From contig NZ_LGKP01000035.1 of assembly GCF_001306135.1 (NCBI RefSeq), forward strand, positions 62,001-126,000: DNA of 64,000 nucleotides, in the 5' to 3' direction. Each line of letters opens with the position of its first letter. Positions within the stretch are counted from its first letter, which is position 1. This DNA comes from Herpetosiphon geysericola (GTDB lineage: Bacteria; Chloroflexota; Chloroflexia; Chloroflexales; Herpetosiphonaceae). Position numbers and translations under genes: made by a program. The notes beneath the pieces are model-generated. The model ran no database searches. It saw only the letters and a list, made by a program, of their open reading frames with translations, and had not been told where the DNA came from. Below are positions 34,277-44,000 of the stretch, piece after piece.

Positions 34277-34701
34277 TGCAACCATCATTATTGGGCAAGC
34301 TTGGCGCTTGGATTTTTATGATCGTTGGCTTGGGTCATCTTTATGTTCAATTGTTTGCAACTGAAGCAGATTCAAGTGCAGCCAGCCAGTTGCGCCAGAT
34401 TGAGGTGCAATTGCCCGGCGTTCAACGCAGCATGTTGCAATTGCATAGCGGCTTTTCGTTGACAATGGGCTATCTATTGATTGGCTATGGTGTGCTGAAT
34501 TTGCTGATTCTGCGGGTACTGGGCAATGAACCGGCTCGTTTGCAGGCAATTTGGCGCTTCAATAGTGCAGTCTCGTTGGGCTTGGCTGTGCTTTCGTTGC
34601 GCTACTTTTTTATCTTTCCCAGCAGTTCGTTTAGCATCACCACTGTGGTGTATGCGTTGGCTAGTCGTCAAGCGCAACCCCAACATCCATCGCAAGCCTG
34701 A
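34276..34701 (+). CDS. Small membrane protein
   Basis: A 141-residue protein with four hydrophobic segments. The first contains WIFMIVGLGHLYVQLF, similar in style to the partner gene, and a loop QLPGVQRSMLQLHSGFSLTMGYLLIGYG follows. It resembles the LIC_13387-type family of small membrane proteins, but that is a tentative match. It is the last gene of the TetR operon, followed by a terminator. Confidence 0.72.
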   Translation: MQPSLLGKLGAWIFMIVGLGHLYVQLFATEADSSAASQLRQIEVQLPGVQRSMLQLHSGFSLTMGYLLIGYGVLNLLILRVLGNEPARLQAIWRFNSAVSLGLAVLSLRYFFIFPSSSFSITTVVYALASRQAQPQHPSQA

Positions 34702-34745
34702 AACCTAGCGCCTCAGAATCGAGTATAGTGAGCACGATATAGATG

Positions 34746-34777
34746 CCAAGATCGACGAGAGCGATCTTGGATTTTTA
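34746..34777 (+). terminator. Terminator of the TetR operon
   Basis: CCAAGATCG (34746-34754) pairs perfectly with CGATCTTGG (34762-34770), loop seven bases, followed by ATTTTTAG. It lies 20 bases before the next ATG, so could also regulate the lipoprotein gene. Confidence 0.75.
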
Positions 34778-34796
34778 GTGCAATCGAGGCCTCTTT

Positions 34797-35750
34797 ATGC
34801 TACGTCGGATGTTGGTTCTGTTGGTGTTGATTGGTTTGGTTGCTTGTGGCTCAAACGATCAAGCTGCCACGAACAGCGAAAATCTCACCTTGAAATTAAA
34901 TGTTCAGCCAAATCAAAGCTATCGCTATCAATCGACTCAAGTGCAACATGTAACTCAAAGCATGTTCATGACTGAGCAAACTCAAGCTACCACGACTACC
35001 ATGACTATGGACCAAAGCGTGGTTTCGGTGTCGCCTGAAGGCGAAATAGTGATGCGGATTGTGATCGATTCAATTCGGGTTGAAAGCAATGCGAATGATC
35101 AGGCAATGATCTACGACTCAAGCGACCCTGCTGCCAGCACTGATTCGCCAGCATTTGCCCAATTTGCGGGCCTGATCAGCCAACCAATGACCCTTACTTT
35201 GAGTCCAGAAGCGAAAGTAACCAAGGTCGATGGCATCGATCAAATGATCGACAAAATGCTTGGTGGTGCTGAAGAAAACGAACAGACCGTGATGATGCGC
35301 GATATGTTGACCAAAACCTTTGAACAATCGTATGCCAAAGCCACGATTATTCCGTTTGGTGGCAAACCAATGGCAATTGGCGATTCATGGCAAGATGTAA
35401 CCGACATGAATGTGCAGATTTTTTCGATGGTTTTGACCAATACCTACAGCTTAAAAGAGCGTAATGCAGGCCTCGCCACGTTTGATATGACTGGTGAATT
35501 TGCCATCGGTGAATTAAATTTCCCTGATCTGCTGGAACGCGACGATATAAAAATGTCGATTGACAAAGGCAAGGGTGAGAATAGCCAACGCGGCACAGTT
35601 GTGATTGATGAAGCCACAGGCATGCTCAAATCGAATGTGCTTGATCAAACCATGTCGATGGTGATCAACATCGAAGGCGCAAATGCTGATCAATCGCTTA
35701 CGATGCCCATGACCCAGACCTTGCATATGGAAGTGCAACTCCAACCATAA
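34797..35750 (+). CDS. Lipoprotein, DUF6263-like
   Basis: A 317-residue lipoprotein with a classic signal (MLRRMLVLLVLIGLVACGS, lipobox LVAC). The mature part is mostly beta-strand and begins with a pattern seen in DUF6263 proteins: LKLNVQPNQSYRYQST... then long Thr/Met-rich strands and LISQPMTLTLSPEAKVTKVDGIDQMIDKM. Function unknown; it should sit on the outer face of the membrane. A second lipoprotein gene follows after a terminator. Confidence 0.82.
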   Translation: MLRRMLVLLVLIGLVACGSNDQAATNSENLTLKLNVQPNQSYRYQSTQVQHVTQSMFMTEQTQATTTTMTMDQSVVSVSPEGEIVMRIVIDSIRVESNANDQAMIYDSSDPAASTDSPAFAQFAGLISQPMTLTLSPEAKVTKVDGIDQMIDKMLGGAEENEQTVMMRDMLTKTFEQSYAKATIIPFGGKPMAIGDSWQDVTDMNVQIFSMVLTNTYSLKERNAGLATFDMTGEFAIGELNFPDLLERDDIKMSIDKGKGENSQRGTVVIDEATGMLKSNVLDQTMSMVINIEGANADQSLTMPMTQTLHMEVQLQP

Positions 35751-35804
35751 CATCAGCTTTTTTTCAGCTGTGATTAAGTTGTTTATTGTGGTTTATCGGT
35801 TTCC

Positions 35805-35833
35805 AGCGTGCTATAACCATAGCACGCTTTTTA
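35805..35833 (+). terminator. Terminator after the DUF6263-like gene
   Basis: AGCGTGCTAT (35805-35814) pairs with ATAGCACGCT (35819-35828), four-base loop, followed by TTTTA. It ends 16 bases before the next start codon. Confidence 0.8.
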
Positions 35834-35848
35834 TGTGAGGAGTTTTCA

Positions 35849-37081
35849 ATGCGCTTACGCGTTTTTAGTGGCTTGTTGAGTTTGCTACTCTTGGCTGCAT
35901 GTGGCGGCCAAGCCACCAACCCAACGATTACGCCACCGCCAACAATCACGCCAGCCAGCCAAGTTGAAGTCTTGGCCACCGCAACCTTAGATTCGAGTGC
36001 GCAAAGCGAGCCAACTGCTGAGCCAACTCAGGCAGTTGCTGAGCCGAGCAACCAGCCAGCCACGCCTGCCAACGCCGATCCCAATGCCTTGATTGATACG
36101 TCGATGCTGACCGGCAGAATCTATTTTATTGATCCCTTGGGCTTTGCGATTAACTCAATTGCAGCGACTGGTGGCGATTTGCAAACGGTTTACAAAGAGC
36201 AAGGCCCAATGCCCTTAGCACGCTTGGGGATTGACCCAAGTTTGCAGTATTTGAGCGTTTTTAAGGGCGATTTTCTGCACATTTATAGCCTCGACTTCCA
36301 AGAGCTTTTGCTTTTGCCTACGAGCTTTGAGCCAATTTGGTCGCCCAATGGTGATGGCAAGTTTGCGCTGCTCAAACTAACCGATATGGGTGAGATATTT
36401 GTTGATGTCTATGATTTGAAGAGTGCTAAACCTGACAATATCGTGGTGAGTACACTTGGCTATAGCGCAGATTGGCTTAGCGATGGTAGCGCCTTAGTGG
36501 TGCATAATGGCAATCAAATTGGTGAGGCTAGTTTAAGTGATGGGGCATTTAGCCCGCTTGGCGAGCTGGTTGAGGATGAGAACGGCAGCTGGGTGGTTGA
36601 TGATATTTTGAGCCACGATGACTGGATCTATTTCCATGGCGGCCAAGTTAATTTGCTTGGTGCATCGGGCAATGGCATGCAATGGTGGGTTTTGGTGGAT
36701 GGCGTGCCTCAAGCGCTGGGCGAAATTGGTGGCAATGGGGTAAGCCGCGTGCAATTGAATGCCAAGCGTGAACAATTGGCCTATATCGATAATTTTCATG
36801 TCAGCGCCTGTTTGACTGCGCAAGTGCTGAGCGTGCAAAATGCCGATTTCAGTTCGGCAACGCTTACGCCTAATTTAGGCCCAATTGCCGATAATACTGG
36901 CCAAGAAATTCATGGCGCAGCCTGGAATCCAAGCGGCGATTGGCTGACCTTTGCCAAGGGCAGTTATACCTGTGCTGACTCAGGCCCGATCTATGCAACA
37001 CCGCAAGTATTTGTTTGGAACCCAACCAACCAAGCACTGCAAGCCTTTGAGTATGGTAGCTATCCAGTATGGGTTAAATAA
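35849..37081 (+). CDS. Lipoprotein with beta-propeller-like domain
   Basis: A 410-residue lipoprotein (lipobox LLAAC, residue about 17). A Thr/Pro/Ala/Glu-rich linker (residues 20-80) leads to a beta domain of repeated strands with TolB-like phrases (FEPIWSPNGDGKFALLKL, GYSADWLSDGSALVVHNG, GAAWNPSGDWLTFAKG). These are typical of six- or seven-bladed propellers of the WD40-like/PD40 type. It is expected to be a surface protein binding a partner or ligand; no enzyme motif is seen. ATG 35849 has GAGGAG ahead. Confidence 0.82.
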   Translation: MRLRVFSGLLSLLLLAACGGQATNPTITPPPTITPASQVEVLATATLDSSAQSEPTAEPTQAVAEPSNQPATPANADPNALIDTSMLTGRIYFIDPLGFAINSIAATGGDLQTVYKEQGPMPLARLGIDPSLQYLSVFKGDFLHIYSLDFQELLLLPTSFEPIWSPNGDGKFALLKLTDMGEIFVDVYDLKSAKPDNIVVSTLGYSADWLSDGSALVVHNGNQIGEASLSDGAFSPLGELVEDENGSWVVDDILSHDDWIYFHGGQVNLLGASGNGMQWWVLVDGVPQALGEIGGNGVSRVQLNAKREQLAYIDNFHVSACLTAQVLSVQNADFSSATLTPNLGPIADNTGQEIHGAAWNPSGDWLTFAKGSYTCADSGPIYATPQVFVWNPTNQALQAFEYGSYPVWVK

Positions 37082-37190
37082 AAGGATGAGGGATGAGGGA
37101 TGAAGGGATAGGAATTTAATCATCAAGGGCGCGAAGATCATGAAGGAATTAAATCCTTTGTGATTTTTGCGCCCTTCGTGATTATTATTT
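37082..37190. repeat. Degenerate CACGAAG-type intergenic repeat tract
   Basis: Contains AGGGATGAGGGATGAAGGG, 'gggcgcgaagatcatgaagg' and its near reverse complement 'gcgcccttcgtgatt', so the two halves can fold back. Related to the tracts at 3224, 21953, 56270 and 63938. Confidence 0.55.
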
Positions 37191-37193
37191 GTG

Positions 37194-37940
37194 TTAGCGG
37201 CGGGCTGGGCCTTGAGCTAAGCGACCAAGCAAGCCACCTTGGTTTGGGCGGCTACTATCGCTTGAAGCAGGCGTTGCTGGTTGGGTTGGCAACGGTTGGT
37301 TGACCAACTCAGCTGGTTTGGCGGGAGTAAGGGTTGGCGTAAAGTTGGGGCTTGGGATAGGTGCACTTGCTGGCACGACGACCTTGGCAGCTATGCTTTT
37401 GGCAGGATCAACCCCGATAATTGCCACCACTCCAGCTTTGATCAGGCGCACAATTGCTCGTGAAACATCGATTGGCTCGATGATCAAGCGTTCAGCAATG
37501 CTGCGAATGCTATGTTCGCCATTAATGGTGCGAGCAACTGCTACAGCCATTGAATCGAGTGGTTGGCTGGGCATAGCGCCACTGCGAATATAGGGAATTG
37601 CATTATCGCTGGGGATAAAATTGCGTAATTCGCTCCATGAACGGGCGCGATCCTCAGCCTCATCACACAGGCTGGTTGCATCCGAAACCATGGTTTCTTG
37701 AGTGAGTTCACGTAAATCGCGCACCGCAAATTGGGCATTCGATTCCTCGAATAAGAGCCAAACTGCCTCTGGGCCGACTTTATCGCTATATTCTGCATGG
37801 CGTACCAACCCATCGCGGGTGAGAATAACGCCACGCCCATGTTGGCCGATAATTTCTAGCTCGCCACACATCGAGCTTTGTTGCATGAGTTCGAGTAATT
37901 CGCGTAACGGAAAGCTATTGAATGTGCCTGTTAGTTCCAT
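37194..37940 (-). CDS. DUF4388 domain protein with winged-helix segment
   Basis: A 248-residue cytoplasmic protein. Residues 1-80 (MELTGTFNSFPLRELLELMQ, SSMCGELEIIG, GVILTRDGLVRHAEY, GPEAVWLLF) match the DUF4388/PatA N-terminal domain linked to gliding, polarity and signalling in bacteria. A middle segment (HSIRSIAERLIIEPIDVSRAIVRLIKAGVVAII) looks like a winged helix, followed by a Pro/Ala/Ser-rich tail. ATG 37940 has GGAGG seven bases upstream. A role in polarity or motility signalling is plausible for a gliding filament but inferred. Confidence 0.82.
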   Translation of the reverse strand: MELTGTFNSFPLRELLELMQQSSMCGELEIIGQHGRGVILTRDGLVRHAEYSDKVGPEAVWLLFEESNAQFAVRDLRELTQETMVSDATSLCDEAEDRARSWSELRNFIPSDNAIPYIRSGAMPSQPLDSMAVAVARTINGEHSIRSIAERLIIEPIDVSRAIVRLIKAGVVAIIGVDPAKSIAAKVVVPASAPIPSPNFTPTLTPAKPAELVNQPLPTQPATPASSDSSRPNQGGLLGRLAQGPARR

Positions 37941-38046
37941 GGCAACCTCCGAATCTGCTTGCCATAGTAACATATCTAGGCTTAGCATATGTCAATCAGT
38001 AGTCCCCTTGTGAGTTAGTACTGAGATTTACCTCTGCGGTTAAACC

Positions 38047-38077
38047 AGTCAGGGGGCAGTACCACTGCCCCCTGACT
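38047..38077. terminator. Strong hairpin after the giant surface-protein gene
   Basis: A perfect 14-bp stem (38047-38060 with 38064-38077) with loop ACC, 21 bases after the giant gene's stop. The GC-rich stem is followed by GGTTTAAC on the minus strand, so termination without a strong T-run. Confidence 0.65.
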
Positions 38078-38098
38078 TTCGTTCAATGCTGTTTTGGT

Positions 38099-41000
38099 TT
38101 AGCGGCTGGCTGGCCGTTCAGGCACGCCAGTTAAATCTTCTGGAGTGCTTGGGCGTTGCTCAGCGAAGACCAAATTGGTGGTTGATGGCACAATGTATGG
38201 CCCGCGAATGTTGTTGTAGGTTCCTCCATAAATTTCGTGAGTTTCCAGAATCGCGCCGTAGTTGGTCAAGCCATATGAATCGGCTTGGGCGTAGATTCTG
38301 CTGCCAGCATTGAGTTGACCAGCTGGAACGAAGCTCAAATCTGAGCGATAGTATTGACCACCACTGATCAAGGTCAAACTTGCATTTGGCGCTAAGGCTG
38401 GCGCATTGGTTGGAATTGCCCATGCCATACCGAAGTTGCCTAGGCTGTTCCATGGTTGGTTGACAGCGGTTGGCGCTTGCGTTGGATTGATATAGGCATC
38501 GACCCAATAGCCGCCCGCCAATGGCTCGGTGCCTGCGTTGCGAATGGTAACGCGGACGGTGCCATTGACTACTTGAATAGTATCGACCACCAAGTCTACC
38601 AAGGCTGGCTTCATCACCATTGGAATGTAGACCACAGCGCGATCGTCGTTGATGATGGTGATCGTGCTGGTGATTGGCGTGCCGAAGGCGGTACCAACTG
38701 GGTTGCTCAAGCTGAGCACGATGGTCTCGCTTAGCTCGTAGGTGCTGTCATTGATAATTGGCACCACCACTTGCACGCTGGTCTGGCCGCGGGGGATGGT
38801 CAGGGTCTGGGTAACTGGCGTGTAATCGCTGAGATTGGCTGTGCCATTGCTGGTTGCAAAGTTCACCTGAACTGCACTATTGGGATTTGGCGCGTTCAAT
38901 TGAACGGTTACGGTTGCGCTGCCAGTTGCTTCTACAACCTCATAATTGGCGAGGCTGAAGTTGACTCGTGGCACAACGATGGCCACAATCGCGCTCGCCG
39001 TGTTGTTGGCTAACAATTGGTCAATATCATCGCTGACGCTGACGTTGTTGACCAAGGTTGTATCGCTGGCCAAGCTTGGGCTAATAATCCCCGAAACTTG
39101 AATTGAGCCACTTGCGCCTGCTGGAAGATCGTTGACCGTCCAAACGTAACGTGGGTTGGCTCCAGTATCGGTGATCGTCAAGCCTTGGCTGCTGATGGTG
39201 ACGTTGGTCAACAGCGGCGAAACAATATCGGTCAAGACGATATTGCTAGTTTGCAAGTTGCCGGTATTGGTTAGGTTGATGGTGAAGGTTACCGGCGTGC
39301 CTGGGGTGGCAAGCTGTGGCGTAACCTGCTTGCTAATCGCTAAATCAACGCTGGTTACGGTGACAGTTGCAGCATCGCTGGTATCGTAGCTGCGCTCTAA
39401 GCTCACCGTGCCTTGCGCTGAAGTCCAGGTTAGATCAACCTCGTTGACCAGACTTGCGCCAATTGCCAAAGCTGGTGGCGAAGCGACGCGGGCTTGGTAG
39501 CCCAGCACCGTGGTTGAGCCAGTTGCGAAGCTAGCGAAGGTTGCTTCAATCGTTGATCCGTTGATTACAAAGCTGGTTGGAGCTGGGCCTGAGATCACAC
39601 TCAGTGAGCCAGCAACTGCACTCAAGCCGGTTGGAAGGCTATCTTCAACCAGTAGATCATAGGCGATCGAATTGCTTTGGGCGGTGTGTTCAAGCGTCAA
39701 GGTGTAATCGAGCACTTGACCAAAGTCTGGTGTGCTGTCATCGACTGCCTTCACAATGGTCAAGGTTGGTTCTGCAACATCGACGGTGGCGGTGTTGAGC
39801 GTATCGGTCAAGCTTGGGTCGGCGCTACCATCAACGCTATTCAGCAGTTTTGCCCCACGCACCACACTACTGCTACCATTGACGGTTGCCTGATAGGTGA
39901 TGGTAAAGCTATCGCTATCGATGGCATTGGCTGCATTGACATTACCTGGATTGACCACGCTGCTGGCAGCAATTGTCAAAGTTTGGCCACTGAGGTTAGC
40001 GGTCAAGCCATTGACGGTTATGCCGTTGGCATTGGCTACACTGGCCGAGCCAGCGACATAGGTCAAGCCAACTGGTAAGGTATCAACAAAGCTTAGGTTA
40101 TTGGTTGTTCCTTCGAGCACGGTTGTGGTTAGGACGTAGGTGACCACTTCGCCGAAGGTTACTTGATTGCCAACAGTTTCGCTAATGCTGGTGCTTGCTA
40201 CGGCTTTTTCAAGCGCGAAGCTGGTTGCTACGCTGTAATCCAACACGTTGCTGCTATCAGTGAAGCTTGGTAATTGGGTATTGCTTGCATTCTTCCAAGT
40301 AATTGAGCCTTGGCTTGTGGCCGTTGCGCCTTGGTTGATGCTATTGGGCAGCGTATATTCGACGATTACTGTCAGGCGTTGGTCGTTGCTGCCATTGGTA
40401 TTGATCAAGAGATTGATGTTGCCAGTGTTGATCAAATCGCCATTGGCATCGAAGCCCAGATTGCCACTAAAGTTGGTGCTGGTTGCGCCATCGCTGACAA
40501 TCGCCGAGATCAAAGCTGGTGTGCCAAAACTTGCTGGCAAATCAACATTTAGATCAACATCATAGGCCGAGGCCAAGCTGCTGTTGGTATGGCTAATTAC
40601 CACTTGTTGGCGGATTTTATCGGCGGCATCCAAGCCACCATCAGCTGTAAGTTTGCTTAAGTTGATGGCGAGAGCTGGCTCGACCACAGTTACGCTGACC
40701 GAGTTGTCGTTATCGCTCAGGTTAGGGCTAGCCGTTGCATCAACCTCGTTGCTGAGCACAGTGCCTGATGCTACATTTTGGCCGACAGTTGCTCGATAGA
40801 CCAGCGTAAAGCTATCGGTGTCGAGGCCAGCGCCTGGATAGCTGCCAGGATTGGTTGCTGGATTGACCTGGAAGATGATATTTTGGCCAACGCTGGTCAC
40901 TGTAAAGTTATTCAGGGTTATGCCACCGTTGCTCAAGATTGCGCCTGAGCCAACCTCGTAGCTCATACCAACTGGTAAGGTATCGGTGAGCACGATATTA

Positions 41001-44000
41001 CTAGTGCTGCCTTCGATCACCTCAACTTCGAGGGTATAGGTGACCGTCTGGCCTGCAGAAACCGTACTAGCTGCTGGCACAAGCGCCTTGGTTGCTGCAA
41101 AGAACGAGGCGATTGTGGCATTGGCGCTAGCGCTCTTGGCATAGCGTGGCAAGCTCACATCGGCTGCGTTGCGCCATGTTACGCCACTTTGCATGCTGGC
41201 CAAGCTGGCTGGAGCAGCAGTGTTGTTAACTTGAGCACGAATCGTCAAGATGATTTGCGAGCCAATTGGCATTGTTGCTGGCGTGTTAGTTGCGAGATTA
41301 TTGCCAACAATTGCAAAGCTGCCGCCAGTTGCCCCGCCCGTTTGTTGCACATCCACCAGATTTAGATTGCTCAGATTGCTGGTGAAACTGCTGGTAATGG
41401 CGACGGTATTGGCTACTTGAGCATTGGCTCCTGCTGGATTATTGATCGTCACGGTGAAAGTGATTGGATCGCCAGCTTCAAGTTGAGCATCACTGCTTTG
41501 GCCAACATTGATAGTCAAGGATGGTTCACGCACGCTCACGCTGACCGCATTGTTGTTGTCGCTTAGGCTTGGGTCGGCGCTTGCATCAACATCGTTGGTT
41601 AGGGTTGTGCCAAGGCTTACGTCACTATCAACGCTTGCTTGGTAGCGAATCACAAAGCTATCGCTATCGGTTGCTGCGGCGTTATTGACATTACCTGGGT
41701 TGACCACGCTGCTTGCCGCAATCGTTAATGTTTGGCCGCTAACCGAGGCATTGAAACCATTGATCGTCATGCCATTGGCAGCGAGCACTTGGGCCGAACC
41801 TGGCACATAGCTCATGCCTACTGGCAAGGTATCGAGCCATTGGGCATTATTGGTCGTGCCTTCCAGTACTGTTGTGGTTAAGGTATATTCAACCACTTGG
41901 CCAGGTGAAACGGTGGTTGCCGCTGGCGAAATCGCCTTCGTCACACTCCAAACGCTTGGCACAGTGATGGTTGGCGCTGCGCCTGTTGCAGTATAGACTG
42001 GGCGACTAACCCCACTAGCGTTCGCCCAGGTTGTGGTGGCCGAGTTGCTAAGCGTGGCGGCTGGGGTAACGCTATCGGCGACTGTGCCTTGCACAACGAC
42101 AGTCAATACTTGGTCGTTGCTGCCGTTGGTATTGATCAAGAGGTCGATATTGCCAGTTACGCTGAGGACGCCACCGCTCAACGAGAAATTACCAGAAACG
42201 TTGGTGCTCGTTGCTCCATCGCTGACAATCGCTGAAACCAGCGTCAGGTTTTGGAGTTGCAATGGCAAGGTATCGGTCAACAAGACCGATGTTGCATTAT
42301 TGTTGCTGCTTGGCACGTGAGCGACGCGAATTTGGTAGCGCACTGTATCACCAGCATCAACCCCACCTGTGGCAGTGGTGATGGTCTTGACCACACTCAA
42401 GGTTGGTTCAACCACGGTTACCGACACTTGATTGTTGTTATCAACCAAGCTTGGGCTAGCGCTTGAATCAAGGTCGTTGGTCAAAACTGTACCGCCAGCA
42501 ACCGTGTCAACCACCACTTGATAGGTCATCAAGAAGGTGTCGATATCAACGTTGCCAGCGTTGTTGGTATTACCCGGGTTGACGATGCTGGTTGCACTGA
42601 TCGTTAAGGTTTGGCCGCTGAGTGCAACATTGAAATCATTCAGGGTCACGCCGTTGGCGTTTGAGATTTGCGCCGAACCTGGCACATAGGTCATGCCAGT
42701 TGGAATCGTATCGACCCAGACTGGATTGAGGGTTGTACCTTCAATCACGGTCGTACTGACGGTGTAGGTTACGACTTGGCCGATGCTGACTTGGGTCGTT
42801 GGCGGAACAATAAATTTACCAACAACCCAACTGCTCGCCACATTGATCGTGGGAGCCGTAGCACTGTCGTTGTAGTTGGCATTGAAGATGCCGCCTGGGT
42901 TGCGCCATGTGAGGTCGGCAGTATTGCTGATTGTGCTGAGTGGTGTGGTTGAGTCTGCTACCAGACCACGAACCATCAAGGTCAGCACTTGGTCGTTCGT
43001 GCCATTGGTGTTGAGATCAAGCCCAAGATTGCCAGTGGTACGTAATTGACCGCCAACAATCGTGAAGTTGCCAGCCACATTGGTGGTGGTAGCCCCATCG
43101 CTGATCGTTGCCGAGAGAATGCTAGTAGCAGTCAATTGGCTGGGCAAGGTATCGGTAATCATCACGCTGGTGGCGTTGGCTCCGCTGGTCGTGGTTGGCT
43201 GAACCTTGATGAAGTACGCTACTTCATCGCCAGCGTCGATGCCAGTGGTGACTGAATTGATCGTCTTGCTGATGTTCAGTTCTGGCTCGACCACCGTAAC
43301 CGTTACTTGATTGTTGATATCGCTCAAGCCTGGGTCGGCACTAGCATCAACATCATTGGTTAATGGCGTGCCACTGGTGGCATTGCCTGCTACCGTTGCT
43401 TGATAGGTAATCGTAAAGCTATCCGTATCAACAGCGGCGGCATTATCCACATTGCCTGGGTTGGTTACGCTGCTAGCGCTCAGGGTTAGCACTTGGCCGC
43501 TGAGATTAACTGCAAAGCCATTGACAGTCATGCCGTTAGCATTTTCAACGACTGCCGAGGCTGGTACATAGCTCATGCCAGCTGGCAAGGTATCAACCCA
43601 TTGCAGATTATTGGTTGTGCCTTCGATTAGGCTTGTGGTTAGGCGATAGGTAACGGTTGCGCCTGCGCCAACTTCGGGGCCAGGGGCGGCCACGGTTTTG
43701 GTTACACTAAAGCTGGCGGGAATCGTAATGCTTGGCGCAAGATCGGTGGCAGTATAGTTGGCTCGTTGGACTCCTGCGCTATTGCTCCAAACCACAGTGG
43801 CGGAATTCGCAATCGCCCCACCTGGATTAATCTGGTTGCGTACTTGTCCTGCCACAACGATCGTTAGGCGTTGATCGTTAGCTCCATTGGTGTTGAGCAA
43901 CAAGTCTGGCGGTGTAAGCGTGACTAAATCGCCGCTGCCGTTGATGCTAAAGCTACTGGCAACATCGGTATTGGTTGCACCATCGCTAATTGTGGCACTT

